In this document: positions 34,129 to 45,719 of the stretch, one piece after another | How positions within the stretch are numbered: position 1 is the first letter of the stretch | Layout: every line of letters starts with the position of its first letter | Origin: Rudaea sp. 3F27F6 | Lineage (GTDB): Bacteria; Pseudomonadota; Gammaproteobacteria; Xanthomonadales; Rhodanobacteraceae | DNA length: 64,000 bases | Assembly (NCBI RefSeq): GCF_005503555.1 | Contig: NZ_SCNG01000006.1 | Span: 248,001 to 312,000, forward strand | Direction: 5' to 3' | Notes under the pieces: generated by a model | Databases searched by the model: none | Told to the model about the DNA's origin: nothing | Seen by the model: only the letters and a program-made list of their open reading frames with translations | Program-made: the position numbers and the translations under genes

Positions 34129-34226
34129 ATTCGCTCTCCTGAAAAGTTGCTCATCGGCATCATACGACGAAGCGCACTTCGACGAATGCCGCGACCGATC
34201 GATGGTGCCCGCTAGCGTGGCGCCGA

Positions 34227-35015
34227 CTAGATCAGCGCACTCACAGCCACGGCCTGCGACAGCCAATCCGCGACGCGCTCAGCCCACTCCGCCTGCCCGG
34301 CCTCGCCCGCAATCAGATCCTGGCGGATTTCGAGTTCGACGTTCGCCAGGCCGCGCTGCGTACCGTACACCGGGATCGCATAGTCGCTCGTGTCGCTGAC
34401 CGAATACGGCTCGTTGTCACCGACTGTCCAACGCCCTTCCTCGCGGATCACGCGCAGCATGGCGTGCGCGAGCCGCTTATCGCGGTGATAGAGAATGCCG
34501 ACCTGCCATGGCCGCGCGACGTCGAGATACACGGGGGTGAAACTGTGCACGGTGACGAGGATCGTGGGCCGCTGTACTTCGCGGCGCGCGTCAAGCTCGG
34601 CGGCCGTGCGCGCATGGTATGGAGCGAAGATCTCGCCGACACGCTGCTCACGCAGCGCCGCCGTCAGGTTGGCGTTGCCCGGAATGTCGGTGCGCTCGCT
34701 GCGCAGCGGGATCAGCGTCGGCGAGTCGAGCGGACGGTTGCAGTCGATGACCAGGCGCGAATAGGTCTGCGCGATCGCGAACGCGTCGAGCCGCGCGGCG
34801 AGCCGCGTCATCACGCCGGCTGCGCCGATATCCCAGGCGATATGCCGTTCGAGTTCGCTTGCGGCGACGCCGAGATCGCCGAGGCTGCGCGGAATGCGCC
34901 GCCCGGCATGGTCGCAGGTAAGGAAAAACGGCGACGTGCCTTGCGCATTCTCGATCGAGAACGCAGCCGGCTCGTCGGCCGCGAGCAGAGATTCCGTTAC
35001 GGTCTCGCCATGCAT
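34227..35015 (-). CDS. N-formylglutamate amidohydrolase family protein
   Basis: 262 residues from ATG 35015. Family features: FFLTCDHAGRRIPRSLG (His-binding region), HIAWDIGAAGV, LVIDCNRPL, ILVTVHSFTPVY and GILYHRDKRLA. These match the FGase (HutG-type) amidohydrolases that hydrolyse N-formyl-L-glutamate in histidine catabolism. No other hut genes are nearby, so the role may be a related deformylation. The preceding gene ends 14 bp upstream. Confidence 0.88.
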   Translation of the reverse strand: MHGETVTESLLAADEPAAFSIENAQGTSPFFLTCDHAGRRIPRSLGDLGVAASELERHIAWDIGAAGVMTRLAARLDAFAIAQTYSRLVIDCNRPLDSPTLIPLRSERTDIPGNANLTAALREQRVGEIFAPYHARTAAELDARREVQRPTILVTVHSFTPVYLDVARPWQVGILYHRDKRLAHAMLRVIREEGRWTVGDNEPYSVSDTSDYAIPVYGTQRGLANVELEIRQDLIAGEAGQAEWAERVADWLSQAVAVSALI

Positions 35016-35029
35016 GCCGGAAACGCCGC

Positions 35030-35611
35030 TCAGCCTTGCGGCGCGCGCACCGCGGCGCGGCGCGACCAGTCGAAGTCGAGAATCACGCGTTCGCCGCTGC
35101 GCGCATCGGTCGCCTCCAGGCGCGCGATGCGGCCGCTGCCGTCGCAGATCCAGGCGCGCAGATCGCCGTCGGCATTCGCCCCCGGCAGCTTGCCGCTGGC
35201 GCGGAAGCGATAAACCTGGGCCGCGCACTGGCTGGTTTTCGACGCACCTTCGATACGCGCATCGTGGACCGTCGCAATCGCGCGACGCATCGCGCCCATG
35301 TCGAACGCGGTCACCGGCACGAGCGAGCGGTCGACCGCGCTCCACACGCCGAGCGCCTTGATCCAGGCCTGCTCGCCGATGGCGACGAATTCCATCTCGT
35401 CGGTGCTCGCGTGGATGCGGTCAGGAAACACCACTTCGATTTGGCCGCTCATTGCCGGCAACGCGGGACCGAACAATCGCCCCTGTGCATAGCCGCGGAA
35501 GCCGCCCGCATCGACGACCTGGCCGAAGGCGCGCTGCACGTCGGCGCGCGGATCGGCATGCGCTTGCATGGCGACAGCGAGGCCGAACAGACCGGTGAGC
35601 AGAAATTTCAT
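35030..35611 (-). CDS. Exported hypothetical protein
   Basis: 193 residues with a signal peptide (KFLLTGLFGLAVAMQAHA). The body (SGQIEVVFPDRIHASTDEMEFVAIGEQAWIKALGVWSAVD and the C-terminal GRIARLEATDARSGERVILDFDW) has the pattern of lipid- or lipoprotein-carrier folds such as LolA/LprG, but no definite family could be named. Two Cys residues (SQCAAQ and WICDG) may form a disulfide. It is 14 bp upstream of the amidohydrolase gene, so possibly cotranscribed. Confidence 0.65.
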   Translation of the reverse strand: MKFLLTGLFGLAVAMQAHADPRADVQRAFGQVVDAGGFRGYAQGRLFGPALPAMSGQIEVVFPDRIHASTDEMEFVAIGEQAWIKALGVWSAVDRSLVPVTAFDMGAMRRAIATVHDARIEGASKTSQCAAQVYRFRASGKLPGANADGDLRAWICDGSGRIARLEATDARSGERVILDFDWSRRAAVRAPQG

Positions 35612-35684
35612 TGCGGCTCCGCGAACGAGGTCGCGAGAGTATCCGCATCCGTCGATGAATGCAGCTTATCGCCGGCCGCGCCGG

Positions 35685-36743
<1,059 letters not shown>

Positions 36744-36900
36744 TTCAGGCTCGCATTGTCCATATGGCCGGGAGGGTAAGCATGGTTAATCATTCGAATA
36801 AACCTAAGCAAACTTCATGCCCGCCTATATATGAAATCCCGTTTCCCTTGCAGAATCAATGCTTCTACGCGCATTTTTTACCGTGCGCAACGCAAAAAGA

Positions 36901-36933
36901 AACGGCGCGCACCGGAGTCCGGGGCGCGCCGTT
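36901..36933 (-). terminator. Rho-independent terminator of the M28 peptidase gene
   Basis: 10-bp perfect stem (AACGGCGCGC / GCGCGCCGTT), followed on the minus strand by TCTTTTTGCG. It lies 25 bp after the M28 stop. Confidence 0.85.
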
Positions 36934-36958
36934 CGAATCGTGAAACTGCCGCTCTGCG

Positions 36959-38638
<1,680 letters not shown>

Positions 38639-38717
38639 GACGCTCCCGTGAGTTGACCGAGCGTCGATGATAGTTCGCCCGCGTCGAAAGCGTCTACGAA
38701 CCATGACTAATGGCATA

Positions 38718-38746
38718 GATGCGCGGCGGCATATTCGCCGCGCATC
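38718..38746. terminator. Strong hairpin between the M28 and glycine-zipper lipoprotein genes
   Basis: 11-bp perfect stem (GATGCGCGGCG / CGCCGCGCATC) with a 7-nt loop, downstream of the lipoprotein gene (minus strand). No T tract. Confidence 0.65.
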
Positions 38747-38805
38747 CGACAACCGATTTGCAGCGTCCACTTCGATGTGGCGAAGCGGACGGTTTTCTCA
38801 CCCCG

Positions 38806-39597
38806 TTACTGTAAACCGCGCACTGGCAGGGCGATGCGATTGCCGGGATCGTAGTCGAGCTTCACGTGCATGTTCTGGCCCTGATACGCATAGACCACGT
38901 CGTAAAGTTGCGGCGCGTCCTTGCCCGGCACGACATCGCGGCAGCGCTTGACCACGCGCGTCACCGTGTCGTTGTTCTGATTGGCTTCCTGGATCTTCTT
39001 GCCGGCGATACCGCCGCCGATCGCGCCGGCGACCGTGGTCAGCTTGCGTCCGTTGCCGCCGCCGACCTGGTTGCCGATGACGCCGCCGGCGATCGCACCG
39101 ATCACCGTGCCGGCGACTTGATGATTGTCCGACTGCGGACGCCGTTCGGTCACGGTCTGATCGGTACAGACGTGCTGCGTACCGCTGAGCGGCGTCACGC
39201 TGATCACTTGCGCGTACTCGCCGCTGTCCTGCTGCTGCGGAGGTGGCGGTGCAGAACCGGGCCGCGGCGCGTAGCCGGTTGAGGCCAAGGTGCCCTGCTG
39301 CACCGGGGGCACATTCGACGCGGCATTGTTCGGCGGCGGCGGCGCGCCTGCAGCCGCGTTGGGCGGAGCATTCGGCGGCGCGTTCGGCGCGGGTGCATTC
39401 GCCGGCGCCGTCAATTCCGCAACCGACATCGACGGCGGCGAATTCGGCGCCTGCTGCACCGGCGGCGGGTTCTGTGCGGGCGCATTCTGCGCCGCGTTGT
39501 TCGGCGTCGAGCTGCCGCAGCCCGCCAGCGTCACCGCGAGCGCACAGGTCAAAACGCCGGCGAATGTCTTCGACGACACGAATGGAATCACGTTCAT
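38806..39597 (-). CDS. Glycine-zipper (17-kDa antigen-like) outer-membrane lipoprotein
   Basis: 263 residues. Lipoprotein signal VLTCALAVTLAGC, then a long Pro/Ala/Asn-rich region (about 28-125) such as PNAPPNAPPNAAAGAPPPPNN. The C-terminal domain carries a glycine-zipper pair (AGTVIGAIAGGVIGNQVGGG and TVAGAIGGGIAGKKI) followed by YDVVYAYQGQNMHVKLDYDPG, as in the Rickettsia 17-kDa antigen/SlyB group. It is probably an outer-membrane-anchored envelope-integrity factor. The Pro-rich spacer suggests it spans toward the peptidoglycan (inference). Confidence 0.87.
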   Translation of the reverse strand: MNVIPFVSSKTFAGVLTCALAVTLAGCGSSTPNNAAQNAPAQNPPPVQQAPNSPPSMSVAELTAPANAPAPNAPPNAPPNAAAGAPPPPNNAASNVPPVQQGTLASTGYAPRPGSAPPPPQQQDSGEYAQVISVTPLSGTQHVCTDQTVTERRPQSDNHQVAGTVIGAIAGGVIGNQVGGGNGRKLTTVAGAIGGGIAGKKIQEANQNNDTVTRVVKRCRDVVPGKDAPQLYDVVYAYQGQNMHVKLDYDPGNRIALPVRGLQ

Positions 39598-39747
39598 GGC
39601 ACTCTCCTTGCTCCCTGTGCTTCCGATGGTAGTCCGAAAACGTGTATGTTGGCTGAAAATCCGGCCGCGCCCGCGGTTGATTTTCGCCGTGGAAATCCGG
39701 CATGACAGGCGCGCTGCAAGGTCGCAAGATTTCCGCAGGAGTACGCC

Positions 39748-40179
39748 ATGTCCATCCGCCTCGTCCCGCTTTCCGGTTTAAGCGCCTTGCTGGTGTCCGC
39801 CTGCGCCGCCACGTCGCCTTCGGCAACCGATAATCGCTCGGCGGCGCAGATTCACGGCAGCGCCTACTACGTCGAACGCATCGCGCTGCCGCCCGATATC
39901 GCCCTCGACGTGCAGCTCGTCAATACGCGCCTCGCCGATACGCCACTGGCGGTCGTCGCGCGGCAGCGCTACGAGCATCCGCAAGGGCCGCCGTACAAGT
40001 TCACACTCGACTACGACCCGGCCAAGCTGCAGCCGAACATGAGCTACGCCCTGTTCGCCACCCTGACCGACGCCGACGGCCATGTCTGGTTCGTCACCGA
40101 CACGAGCGTGCCGGTAACACCCGGCAGCAAGGACACCGTCGAGTTGCGCATGGTGCGCACGACCCCGCCACCGCGTTAG
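39748..40179 (+). CDS. YbaY/YscW-type lipoprotein
   Basis: 143 residues; ATG 39748 with a Lol-type signal ending SALLVSAC. A single beta-sandwich domain follows (HGSAYYVERIALPPDIALDVQLVNTRLADTPLAVVARQRY, PPYKFTLDYDPAKLQPNMSYALFATLTDADGHVWF), matching the YbaY/YscW lipoprotein chaperone family. It is divergent from the glycine-zipper lipoprotein gene, 150 bp away. Function not known. Confidence 0.85.
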   Translation: MSIRLVPLSGLSALLVSACAATSPSATDNRSAAQIHGSAYYVERIALPPDIALDVQLVNTRLADTPLAVVARQRYEHPQGPPYKFTLDYDPAKLQPNMSYALFATLTDADGHVWFVTDTSVPVTPGSKDTVELRMVRTTPPPR

Positions 40180-40296
40180 ATCTGCAGCACTCGCGAATTC
40201 GTGATCGTGCACGCGTTTCGCACGGCGGGCGCTTGCGCGAATCCGCATATACTTCTTCGAGACCAATTCGACACCACCGCTGGGGGAGAGTAAGAA

Positions 40297-41607
40297 ATGA
40301 AATACCGATTCGCATCGCTGGCCGCCGGCCTGCTGCTCGCCTTGTCCGCACAGGCCCAGGCACCCGCCGCCAAAGCGCCCGCGCCTAAACCGCTCGTGCT
40401 CAAGGCCGCCCATCTATTCGACGGACGCAGCGGAGCGCTGGTCTCGCCGGGCATCGTCGTCGTCCAGGGCGAGCGCATCGCCGCGGTCGGCGCGAATGCG
40501 GCGATTCCGGCCGACGCCAAAGTGGTCGATCTCGGCGATGCCACCTTGCTGCCGGGCTTCATCGACGCGCATACGCACATCGCTTCCGACCACAACGACG
40601 ATTGGGCGCAGGGCTTTTACGAAGGCATGCTGCGCTTCCCGGTCGAGCAATCGTTCCATGCCGAGCGCAACGCGCGCGCAACCCTGCGCGCCGGCGTGAC
40701 CACGGTGCGCGAAGTCGGCGCCAGCGATTTCGTCGACGTCGCCCTGCGCAACGCGATCAACCAGCACATCGCCGAAGGCCCGACCATGCTGGTCGCCGCG
40801 CACGCGATCGGTTCCACCGGCGGCCATTGCGACTCCTCGCCGATGCCGCCCGACAAGGTGAAGCCGTCGGGCATCCTCGAAGGCGTGTGCAACGGCCCCG
40901 AACAATGCCGCGCCGCGGTGCGCGAACAAATGAAGTACGGCGCCGACGTGATCAAGATCTGCGCCTCGGGCGGCGTGCTCTCCGAAGCCGATCCGGTCGA
41001 CGTGCCGCAGCTCACGCCGGAAGAACTCAAGGCGATCATGTCCGAAGCACATGCCTGGCGCCGCAAGGTCGCCGCGCACGCGCACGGCGATCTCGCCGCC
41101 AAGCTCGCGGTCGAAGCCGGCGTCGACTCGATCGAGCACGGCAGCTTCCTGACTCCGGCGACGCTGCAGTTGATGAAGCAGAAAGGCGTCTATCTCGTGC
41201 CGACGCGCATGACCCAGGAATGGGTGTTGGCGAAAGCCGACACGTATCCGCCGAAGATCGCCGGCAAGGCGCGCGCCGCGGCGACCGCGCACACCGACAT
41301 GATGAAGAACGCGTTGAAGATCGGCGTGCTGATGGCCTTCGGCACCGATGCCGCAGTGTATCCGCACGGCAAGAACGCCGAGGAGTTCGGCGATCTCGTC
41401 GCGCTCGGCATGACGCCCGCCACGGCGCTGATGACCAGCAGCATCGGCTCGGCCAAGCTGCTCGGCATCGACGCGGACACCGGCACGCTCGAAGCCGGCA
41501 AGTACGCCGACATCGTCGCCGTGCCGGGCGACGTGCTCAAGAATGTGCGCGCAACCGAGAAGCCGCTGTACGTGGTCAAGCACGGCGAGTCCGTGCGCAT
41601 GGAGTGA
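40297..41607 (+). CDS. Exported metal-dependent amidohydrolase
   Basis: 436 residues from ATG 40297 with GGGGGAGAG upstream; signal peptide about 1-20 (YRFASLAAGLLLALSAQAQ). The amidohydrolase TIM-barrel has LLPGFIDAHTHIASDH near 88 (HxH), DVIKICASGG with the carboxylated-Lys region near 225, VAAHAHG near 263, IEHGSF near 283 and the Asp in MAFGTDAAVYPHG near 350. The small beta domain flanks it at both ends. It resembles Xaa-Pro dipeptidase/imidazolonepropionase-like enzymes of the peptide-degrading type; the substrate is not defined. Confidence 0.92.
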   Translation: MKYRFASLAAGLLLALSAQAQAPAAKAPAPKPLVLKAAHLFDGRSGALVSPGIVVVQGERIAAVGANAAIPADAKVVDLGDATLLPGFIDAHTHIASDHNDDWAQGFYEGMLRFPVEQSFHAERNARATLRAGVTTVREVGASDFVDVALRNAINQHIAEGPTMLVAAHAIGSTGGHCDSSPMPPDKVKPSGILEGVCNGPEQCRAAVREQMKYGADVIKICASGGVLSEADPVDVPQLTPEELKAIMSEAHAWRRKVAAHAHGDLAAKLAVEAGVDSIEHGSFLTPATLQLMKQKGVYLVPTRMTQEWVLAKADTYPPKIAGKARAAATAHTDMMKNALKIGVLMAFGTDAAVYPHGKNAEEFGDLVALGMTPATALMTSSIGSAKLLGIDADTGTLEAGKYADIVAVPGDVLKNVRATEKPLYVVKHGESVRME

Positions 41608-41663
41608 GTCGTCGCGAGCGACATCGAGTTCGCCTTGAGCCGCTCGTCGCGAGAACAGAACAG

Positions 41664-41691
41664 GCGCCGGAGTCTGCTTCCGGCGCTTCTT
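41664..41691 (+). terminator. Terminator of the amidohydrolase gene
   Basis: 8-bp stem (GCGCCGGA / TCCGGCGC), 7-nt loop, followed by TTCTT. It lies 57 bp after the amidohydrolase stop. Confidence 0.7.
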
Positions 41692-41871
41692 CAATCGGTC
41701 AAGTACCGCCCCACGGGAAGAGCACGAGCTGAGCGTCCGCTTGAAACGCACCGACGCGTTCCTCGGGCGGCGTGATAAAGCGAAGCACTTCCGTTTGAAT
41801 CCGCTTCCGTTCGCAGTGCAGCGTTGGACCGCGAACGGCGATCACAATGTGCCGGCCGATTGCCGCACAGT

Positions 41872-42453
41872 TCAGTCGCGCAGGGTCCACCTCTGCAGAA
41901 TCCGATGCTCGGTCTTGCCGAGCAGGCTGTGCACGAGGGCGAATTCGCGCACGTTCCAGCTTATCGGCCCGATCGCCTGCGCAGGCAGCAGCTCGCGGTC
42001 GTAAAGCAAGGTCACGTGCGGAGTGAAATCGCGCGTGACGTGTTTGCCCTGCCCGGTCTCGATCAAGCATTCGCCGAGCAGTTTGCGCAATCGGCGCAGC
42101 GGCGAGTCGCCGTCCTCGCCGAGCAAGACGCAGGGTTTCTTTTCCGCACGCGTGGCGAAGCTGGCGACACGATCGAAGGCGACGTCGAACGGCGCCGCGA
42201 TGATGCGCTTGGCCGCGAGCGCCGCGCCGTCGATCAGACTCGTCGGCAATTCGGCGTAGTCGCCCAGATGGTGCAAAGTGATATGGAAGCGATCGACCTG
42301 CAGCGGCTTGCCGCGCAGGCCGTGCTGCTGGCCGATCTCGAGCGCCAGCCGCGCGATCGCCGCGCTCGCCGTTGCATCGGGGAAGATCGCGAAGAACAGG
42401 CGATCGGTCGGTTCTGCTGGCGCGAAGCCACCGAAAGACATTTGTCCGGGCAT
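41872..42453 (-). CDS. thpR: RNA 2',3'-cyclic phosphodiesterase
   Basis: 193 residues. The two-histidine (2H) phosphoesterase signature is complete: HITLHHLG near 57 and HVTLLYD near 149. Further family segments are RLFFAIFPDATASAAIARLA and FTPHVTLL. This is the ThpR family that opens 2',3'-cyclic RNA ends to 2'-phosphates and can ligate tRNA halves in vitro. The start ATG 42453 has an alternative at MSFGG. It is convergent with the amidohydrolase gene. Confidence 0.9.
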   Translation of the reverse strand: MPGQMSFGGFAPAEPTDRLFFAIFPDATASAAIARLALEIGQQHGLRGKPLQVDRFHITLHHLGDYAELPTSLIDGAALAAKRIIAAPFDVAFDRVASFATRAEKKPCVLLGEDGDSPLRRLRKLLGECLIETGQGKHVTRDFTPHVTLLYDRELLPAQAIGPISWNVREFALVHSLLGKTEHRILQRWTLRD

Positions 42454-42723
42454 GGGCGAAGTTTAACGGTTGTGAGGATTTCGCAGGTTGAGCAATAACG
42501 CGATCGGTTCGGCTTTTTGCCGGCTTCCGCGTACGCGCGGCGTATCGGCAAACTCGTGAATCCAGCGTACGGAACAGTACGCAAGCCCAAGACTTGCAAG
42601 GAATTTTAACGAGAATTTCCTTTTTTCTCCGGTCGAATCGCGTAATCTCCAGGCACCGGACAGCGCAGGGGGCGATCGAACGCCGCTGCCGGGACGTCAG
42701 CACACCTCGACCAGGAGCGCCCC

Positions 42724-43257
42724 ATGGCACTGTGGAAAGATCAGCCCAAGCAGTCCCCTTCCCCGGCCTTTGCGCCGGAGCCCGTCAACCCCACTCGCTT
42801 CGATGCGCCGGTCGCCGCGCCGGAAGCAAAAACCGAACCGGCCCCTGCCGCCGTACAGACCCCGGTGCGCCCGCCGCAGCGCGCGGCGGAGAAGTCCGAA
42901 TCGCTGATCGCGCCCGACATCGCCATCGAAGGCAAGATCGAAGGCGCCGGGCACGTGCGCGTCGCCGGCCGCTTCAAGGGTGACATCAACGTGCATGGCG
43001 ATCTGTCGATCGATCCGCGCGCGAACGTGACCGGCAGCGTGCGCGCCGAGAAAGTCGTTATCGCCGGCGAGCTCGTCGGCAACATCGACGCGGCCCAGCA
43101 TGTCGAACTCACTCAAAGCGGCGCGCTGACCGGCGATCTCAAGGCGGCCACCCTGACCGTCGCCGCCGGTTCGCGCATGCGCGGCCACGCCGAGTTCGGT
43201 TGGGGCGACGAGAAGACCGCCGCCGCGCCCAAGACCGCCAACGGCACGGCCTCGTGA
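42724..43257 (+). CDS. Bactofilin (polymer-forming cytoskeletal protein)
   Basis: 177 residues. A disordered Pro/Ala-rich N-terminus (about 1-62) precedes the bactofilin beta-helix (about 62-160): LIAPDIAIEGKIEGAGHVRVAGRFKGDINVHGDLSIDP, VTGSVRAEKVVIAGELVGNIDA, GALTGDLKAATLTVAAG. Bactofilins polymerise without nucleotide and often position cell-wall enzymes. The stop overlaps the GTG of a zinc-ribbon gene. The 270-bp gap upstream holds no gene; an imperfect hairpin followed by six T lies near 42600. Confidence 0.9.
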   Translation: MALWKDQPKQSPSPAFAPEPVNPTRFDAPVAAPEAKTEPAPAAVQTPVRPPQRAAEKSESLIAPDIAIEGKIEGAGHVRVAGRFKGDINVHGDLSIDPRANVTGSVRAEKVVIAGELVGNIDAAQHVELTQSGALTGDLKAATLTVAAGSRMRGHAEFGWGDEKTAAAPKTANGTAS

Positions 43258-43619
43258 GCGGCCCGCGCGCGGGCCTGCCCGGCGCGACGCGCACTTGTCC
43301 GCACTGCAGGGAAACCATCCTCGACAGCGCGACGGTGTGTCCGTCGTGCAAGCATCATCTGCGCTACGGCGCGCCGCCGGCCGCAGGCGATGCGCAGGGT
43401 GCCGAGGCGATCACGCCGCTGCGCGTCGAAGGCAGCTTTCGCAATGCCGAAAGCAGCGCCTGGGAGTATTCGATGGTGCTGACGATCCGCAACGAACGCG
43501 GCGAGGAAATCGCGCGACGCCTGGTCGGCGTCGGCGCGATTCATCCCGACGAGATGCGCGCCTTCACGCTGAGCGTGGAAATGACCCCGACCGCGGGCCG
43601 AAATCGCACGCGGCACTGA
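43254..43619 (+). CDS. Zinc-ribbon protein coupled to bactofilin
   Basis: 121 residues from GTG 43254, overlapping the bactofilin TGA by 4 bp, so translation is likely coupled. Two CPxC knuckles (CPHCRETILDSATVCPSC) form a double-Cys zinc ribbon in the first 35 residues. The remainder is a beta-sandwich-like domain (LRVEGSFRNAESSAWEYSMVLTIRNERGEEIARRLVGVGAIHPDEMRAFTLSVEM). I know no named family. Pairing suggests a role with the bactofilin scaffold; that is inference from overlap only. Confidence 0.7.
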   Translation: MSGPRAGLPGATRTCPHCRETILDSATVCPSCKHHLRYGAPPAAGDAQGAEAITPLRVEGSFRNAESSAWEYSMVLTIRNERGEEIARRLVGVGAIHPDEMRAFTLSVEMTPTAGRNRTRH

Positions 43620-43645
43620 TCACCTCGCGCCCATGCCCTACTTGA

Positions 43646-43682
43646 AACGGCTCGCGTCCGCAAGAAACGGTCGCGAGCCGTT
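43646..43682 (+). terminator. Terminator of the bactofilin/zinc-ribbon operon
   Basis: 11-bp perfect stem (AACGGCTCGCG / CGCGAGCCGTT) with a 15-nt loop, 26 bp after the zinc-ribbon stop. T-poor 3' end. Confidence 0.7.
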
Positions 43683-43814
43683 CTACAAACCGAACCTGAA
43701 CGGAGCGAACGCCGATAACAGAATGCAAACCTTTGCTGCGGTGCACGCGTGCCAAGCTCGAATTGCCGGGAATGCCGTGTCCGCGCGGCATCCCATTCGA
43801 GAGGAGACGCTAAC

Positions 43815-44507
43815 ATGGCTCAATCCGAACAATCCGTAGCCCACGCGAACATGCCGCAGGAAGGTTCCGCTTCCCAGGGCAGCCGGTATCCGCTGATCGT
43901 GGGACTGATCGCCGTGGCATTCGCTGCGAATGCCTGGTTCTTCTATCACCAGGGCCAGCAGGACGGAGTAAACATCGGCTCGACGGCAACACCGATCGCA
44001 ACCCCGATCGTGTCGCCGGAAGGCACTTCGCCGGTATCTCAGGCGACGACGGACAACGCCGCCGCAACCACAACCGAAACGCCTCAGCCCACGATGACCG
44101 GTGAAGCAAGCAAGTCCGCTGCGCTTGCCATGGGCGACAAGCGTGCGCAGCAACCTGCAGCGAAAACCAAGCCGACGAATCGGCTGGTGGCGAAGGCCAC
44201 CAAGCCTGTTTCTGCTGGCGACGCCAGAACTCACGACCGTCAGGCCGCCCTGCTGCGCCGTCCGAACCCGGCGTATCCGGTGCAGGCTTTGCGTGCGCAT
44301 GAGCAAGGCACCGTGCTTGTGCTTGCCCAGGTCGATGTCAACGGCCGCGTCAGTGACGCGCGTATCGCCCGCCACAGTGGTTCGAAGACTCTCGATCGCG
44401 CCGCGACCGCCGAAGTGCGCCGCTGGAAGTTCGAGCCCGCGCTGCACGACGGCCGCCCTGTCGTCGCCAGCGTAGAGGTGCCGGTGAGCTATCGTCTCGG
44501 CGACTAA
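43815..44507 (+). CDS. TonB-type energy transducer
   Basis: 230 residues from ATG 43815 with GAGGAG before it, chosen over an upstream in-frame start. A single N-terminal membrane segment (YPLIVGLIAVAFAANAWFFY, about 33-52), a Thr/Ala/Pro-rich periplasmic spacer (about 60-150), and the TonB C-terminal domain (PNPAYPVQALRAHEQGTVLVLAQVDVNGRVSDARIARHSGSKTLDRAATAEVRRWKFEPALHDGRPV). ExbB/ExbD are not in the window, so it may partner with the receptor at 6255 or others. Shorter than classic TonB. Confidence 0.88.
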   Translation: MAQSEQSVAHANMPQEGSASQGSRYPLIVGLIAVAFAANAWFFYHQGQQDGVNIGSTATPIATPIVSPEGTSPVSQATTDNAAATTTETPQPTMTGEASKSAALAMGDKRAQQPAAKTKPTNRLVAKATKPVSAGDARTHDRQAALLRRPNPAYPVQALRAHEQGTVLVLAQVDVNGRVSDARIARHSGSKTLDRAATAEVRRWKFEPALHDGRPVVASVEVPVSYRLGD

Positions 44508-44558
44508 CCACAAGCCGCCGTCGGCAATATTTTAGTCACCCCCGATGGCGCGAGCGGA

Positions 44559-44587
44559 GCCCGCTCCGGAACTTGTCCGGAGCGGGC
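44559..44587. terminator. Hairpin between convergent TonB and M14-like genes
   Basis: Perfect 12-bp stem (GCCCGCTCCGGA / TCCGGAGCGGGC) with an ACTTG loop. No T tract, but it sits between two stop codons and can serve both genes. Confidence 0.65.
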
Positions 44588-44640
44588 GATACATGGGATG
44601 CAGTCGAGAAATCGCACGCTGAATCCCCTTATCCGAAAAT

Positions 44641-45561
44641 CTACTTGCGATGCGCCAGCACGTAGTCGATCGCCGCGCAGACAGCTGCCACCTGCGCGGC
44701 GTTGCACTGTTCGGGTGTCGCGCGCGGACTGTCGGGATAAACCTCGGTCGTGGTCTTGTATGGCGCATTGGTAATGCCTGCGCAGAGACCGAGATGGGAC
44801 AACGCATATTCGATCACGCCGGGCGAGATCACAGGCGAACCGATGATCTCACCCTTCTCGTCCGCCGGCGCGATGTGGGTGACCTTAGCGACCTCAGCGA
44901 TCACTGCCTGCTGGAACTCAGGCTGCGGGCGCGCGGCATCGTCGACCAGATAGAACCCGTCGGGCACGCCTTCGGGCTTGAAGTCTTTACCGTCGCGCGC
45001 GGCCAGCGCGGGACCAAACTCGGATTCGTCGGTGTCTGTCGTTTCGTGCAGGTCGATGTGCAGAAGAAAACGATCGCGCAGCGGTGCAACGAGGCGCAGC
45101 AAGGCGGCCGACTCGGCAGCCGGGCTGTTCTCGCGGAACGAACGGTTCGGATCGATCGCCTGCGGATTCCAGCGGTGAATTCGCTCATAGGCCCACGGGC
45201 TGATGCACGGTGCGACGAGCAGGTTGACGCGTCCGGCATAGTCCGCGGCGCGCGTGTCGACGAATTGCAAAGCGCCGTGCACGCCGCTGGTTTCATAGCC
45301 GTGCACGCCGCCGGTGACGAGCACGTATGGAAGATCCTCGCGCCAGCCGCGGTTGCGGATCGCGAACAGCGGATAACTGTCGGGCGCATAGTCGAGATGG
45401 CCGTACTCGGCCACGTCGAAGCGTTCGCGCAGACGATCGATCGCGCTCAGTACATCGGTCTCGTAACTGCGCCTGCGCGTCTGGCTCGCAAGCCAGGTAG
45501 CGACCTCGGCACTACCCCAGGGATGCCCAGGCGTGCCGATGGGATATGTCGTGGTGTTCAA
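44641..45561 (-). CDS. M14-type metallocarboxypeptidase/deacylase-like hydrolase
   Basis: 306 residues if translated from TTG 45561, the most upstream start after an in-frame TGA; the start is uncertain. Zinc motif HxxE in TGGVHGYETSG near 86, LLHIDLHETTDTDES near 172 with the third His, and the catalytic-type Glu in TTTEVYPD near 275. RSFRENS and YERIHRWNPQAIDPNR are typical of the M14/AspA-AstE superfamily. Cytoplasmic, as no signal peptide is seen. Substrate unknown. Confidence 0.8.
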   Translation of the reverse strand: MNTTTYPIGTPGHPWGSAEVATWLASQTRRRSYETDVLSAIDRLRERFDVAEYGHLDYAPDSYPLFAIRNRGWREDLPYVLVTGGVHGYETSGVHGALQFVDTRAADYAGRVNLLVAPCISPWAYERIHRWNPQAIDPNRSFRENSPAAESAALLRLVAPLRDRFLLHIDLHETTDTDESEFGPALAARDGKDFKPEGVPDGFYLVDDAARPQPEFQQAVIAEVAKVTHIAPADEKGEIIGSPVISPGVIEYALSHLGLCAGITNAPYKTTTEVYPDSPRATPEQCNAAQVAAVCAAIDYVLAHRK

Positions 45562-45719
45562 AGGTTCGACTCACTTAAAGACTGCGGACCTTCGACTCTA
45601 ACATTCGTGCGGCGCCACGACACCTCACGCACTTGTGATCTCGTTCCATTTTTGCGCATCCCGCTCGCCACGATCCTCCTTGCGCCACGTTCACGAAGAA
45701 CGCCGTATATGCCCGCGCA

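Noticed and set aside
42598-42640. Terminator-like hairpin followed by six T before the bactofilin gene
   Set aside because: No plus-strand gene upstream to terminate and the stem has a mismatch; noted only within the bactofilin entry.
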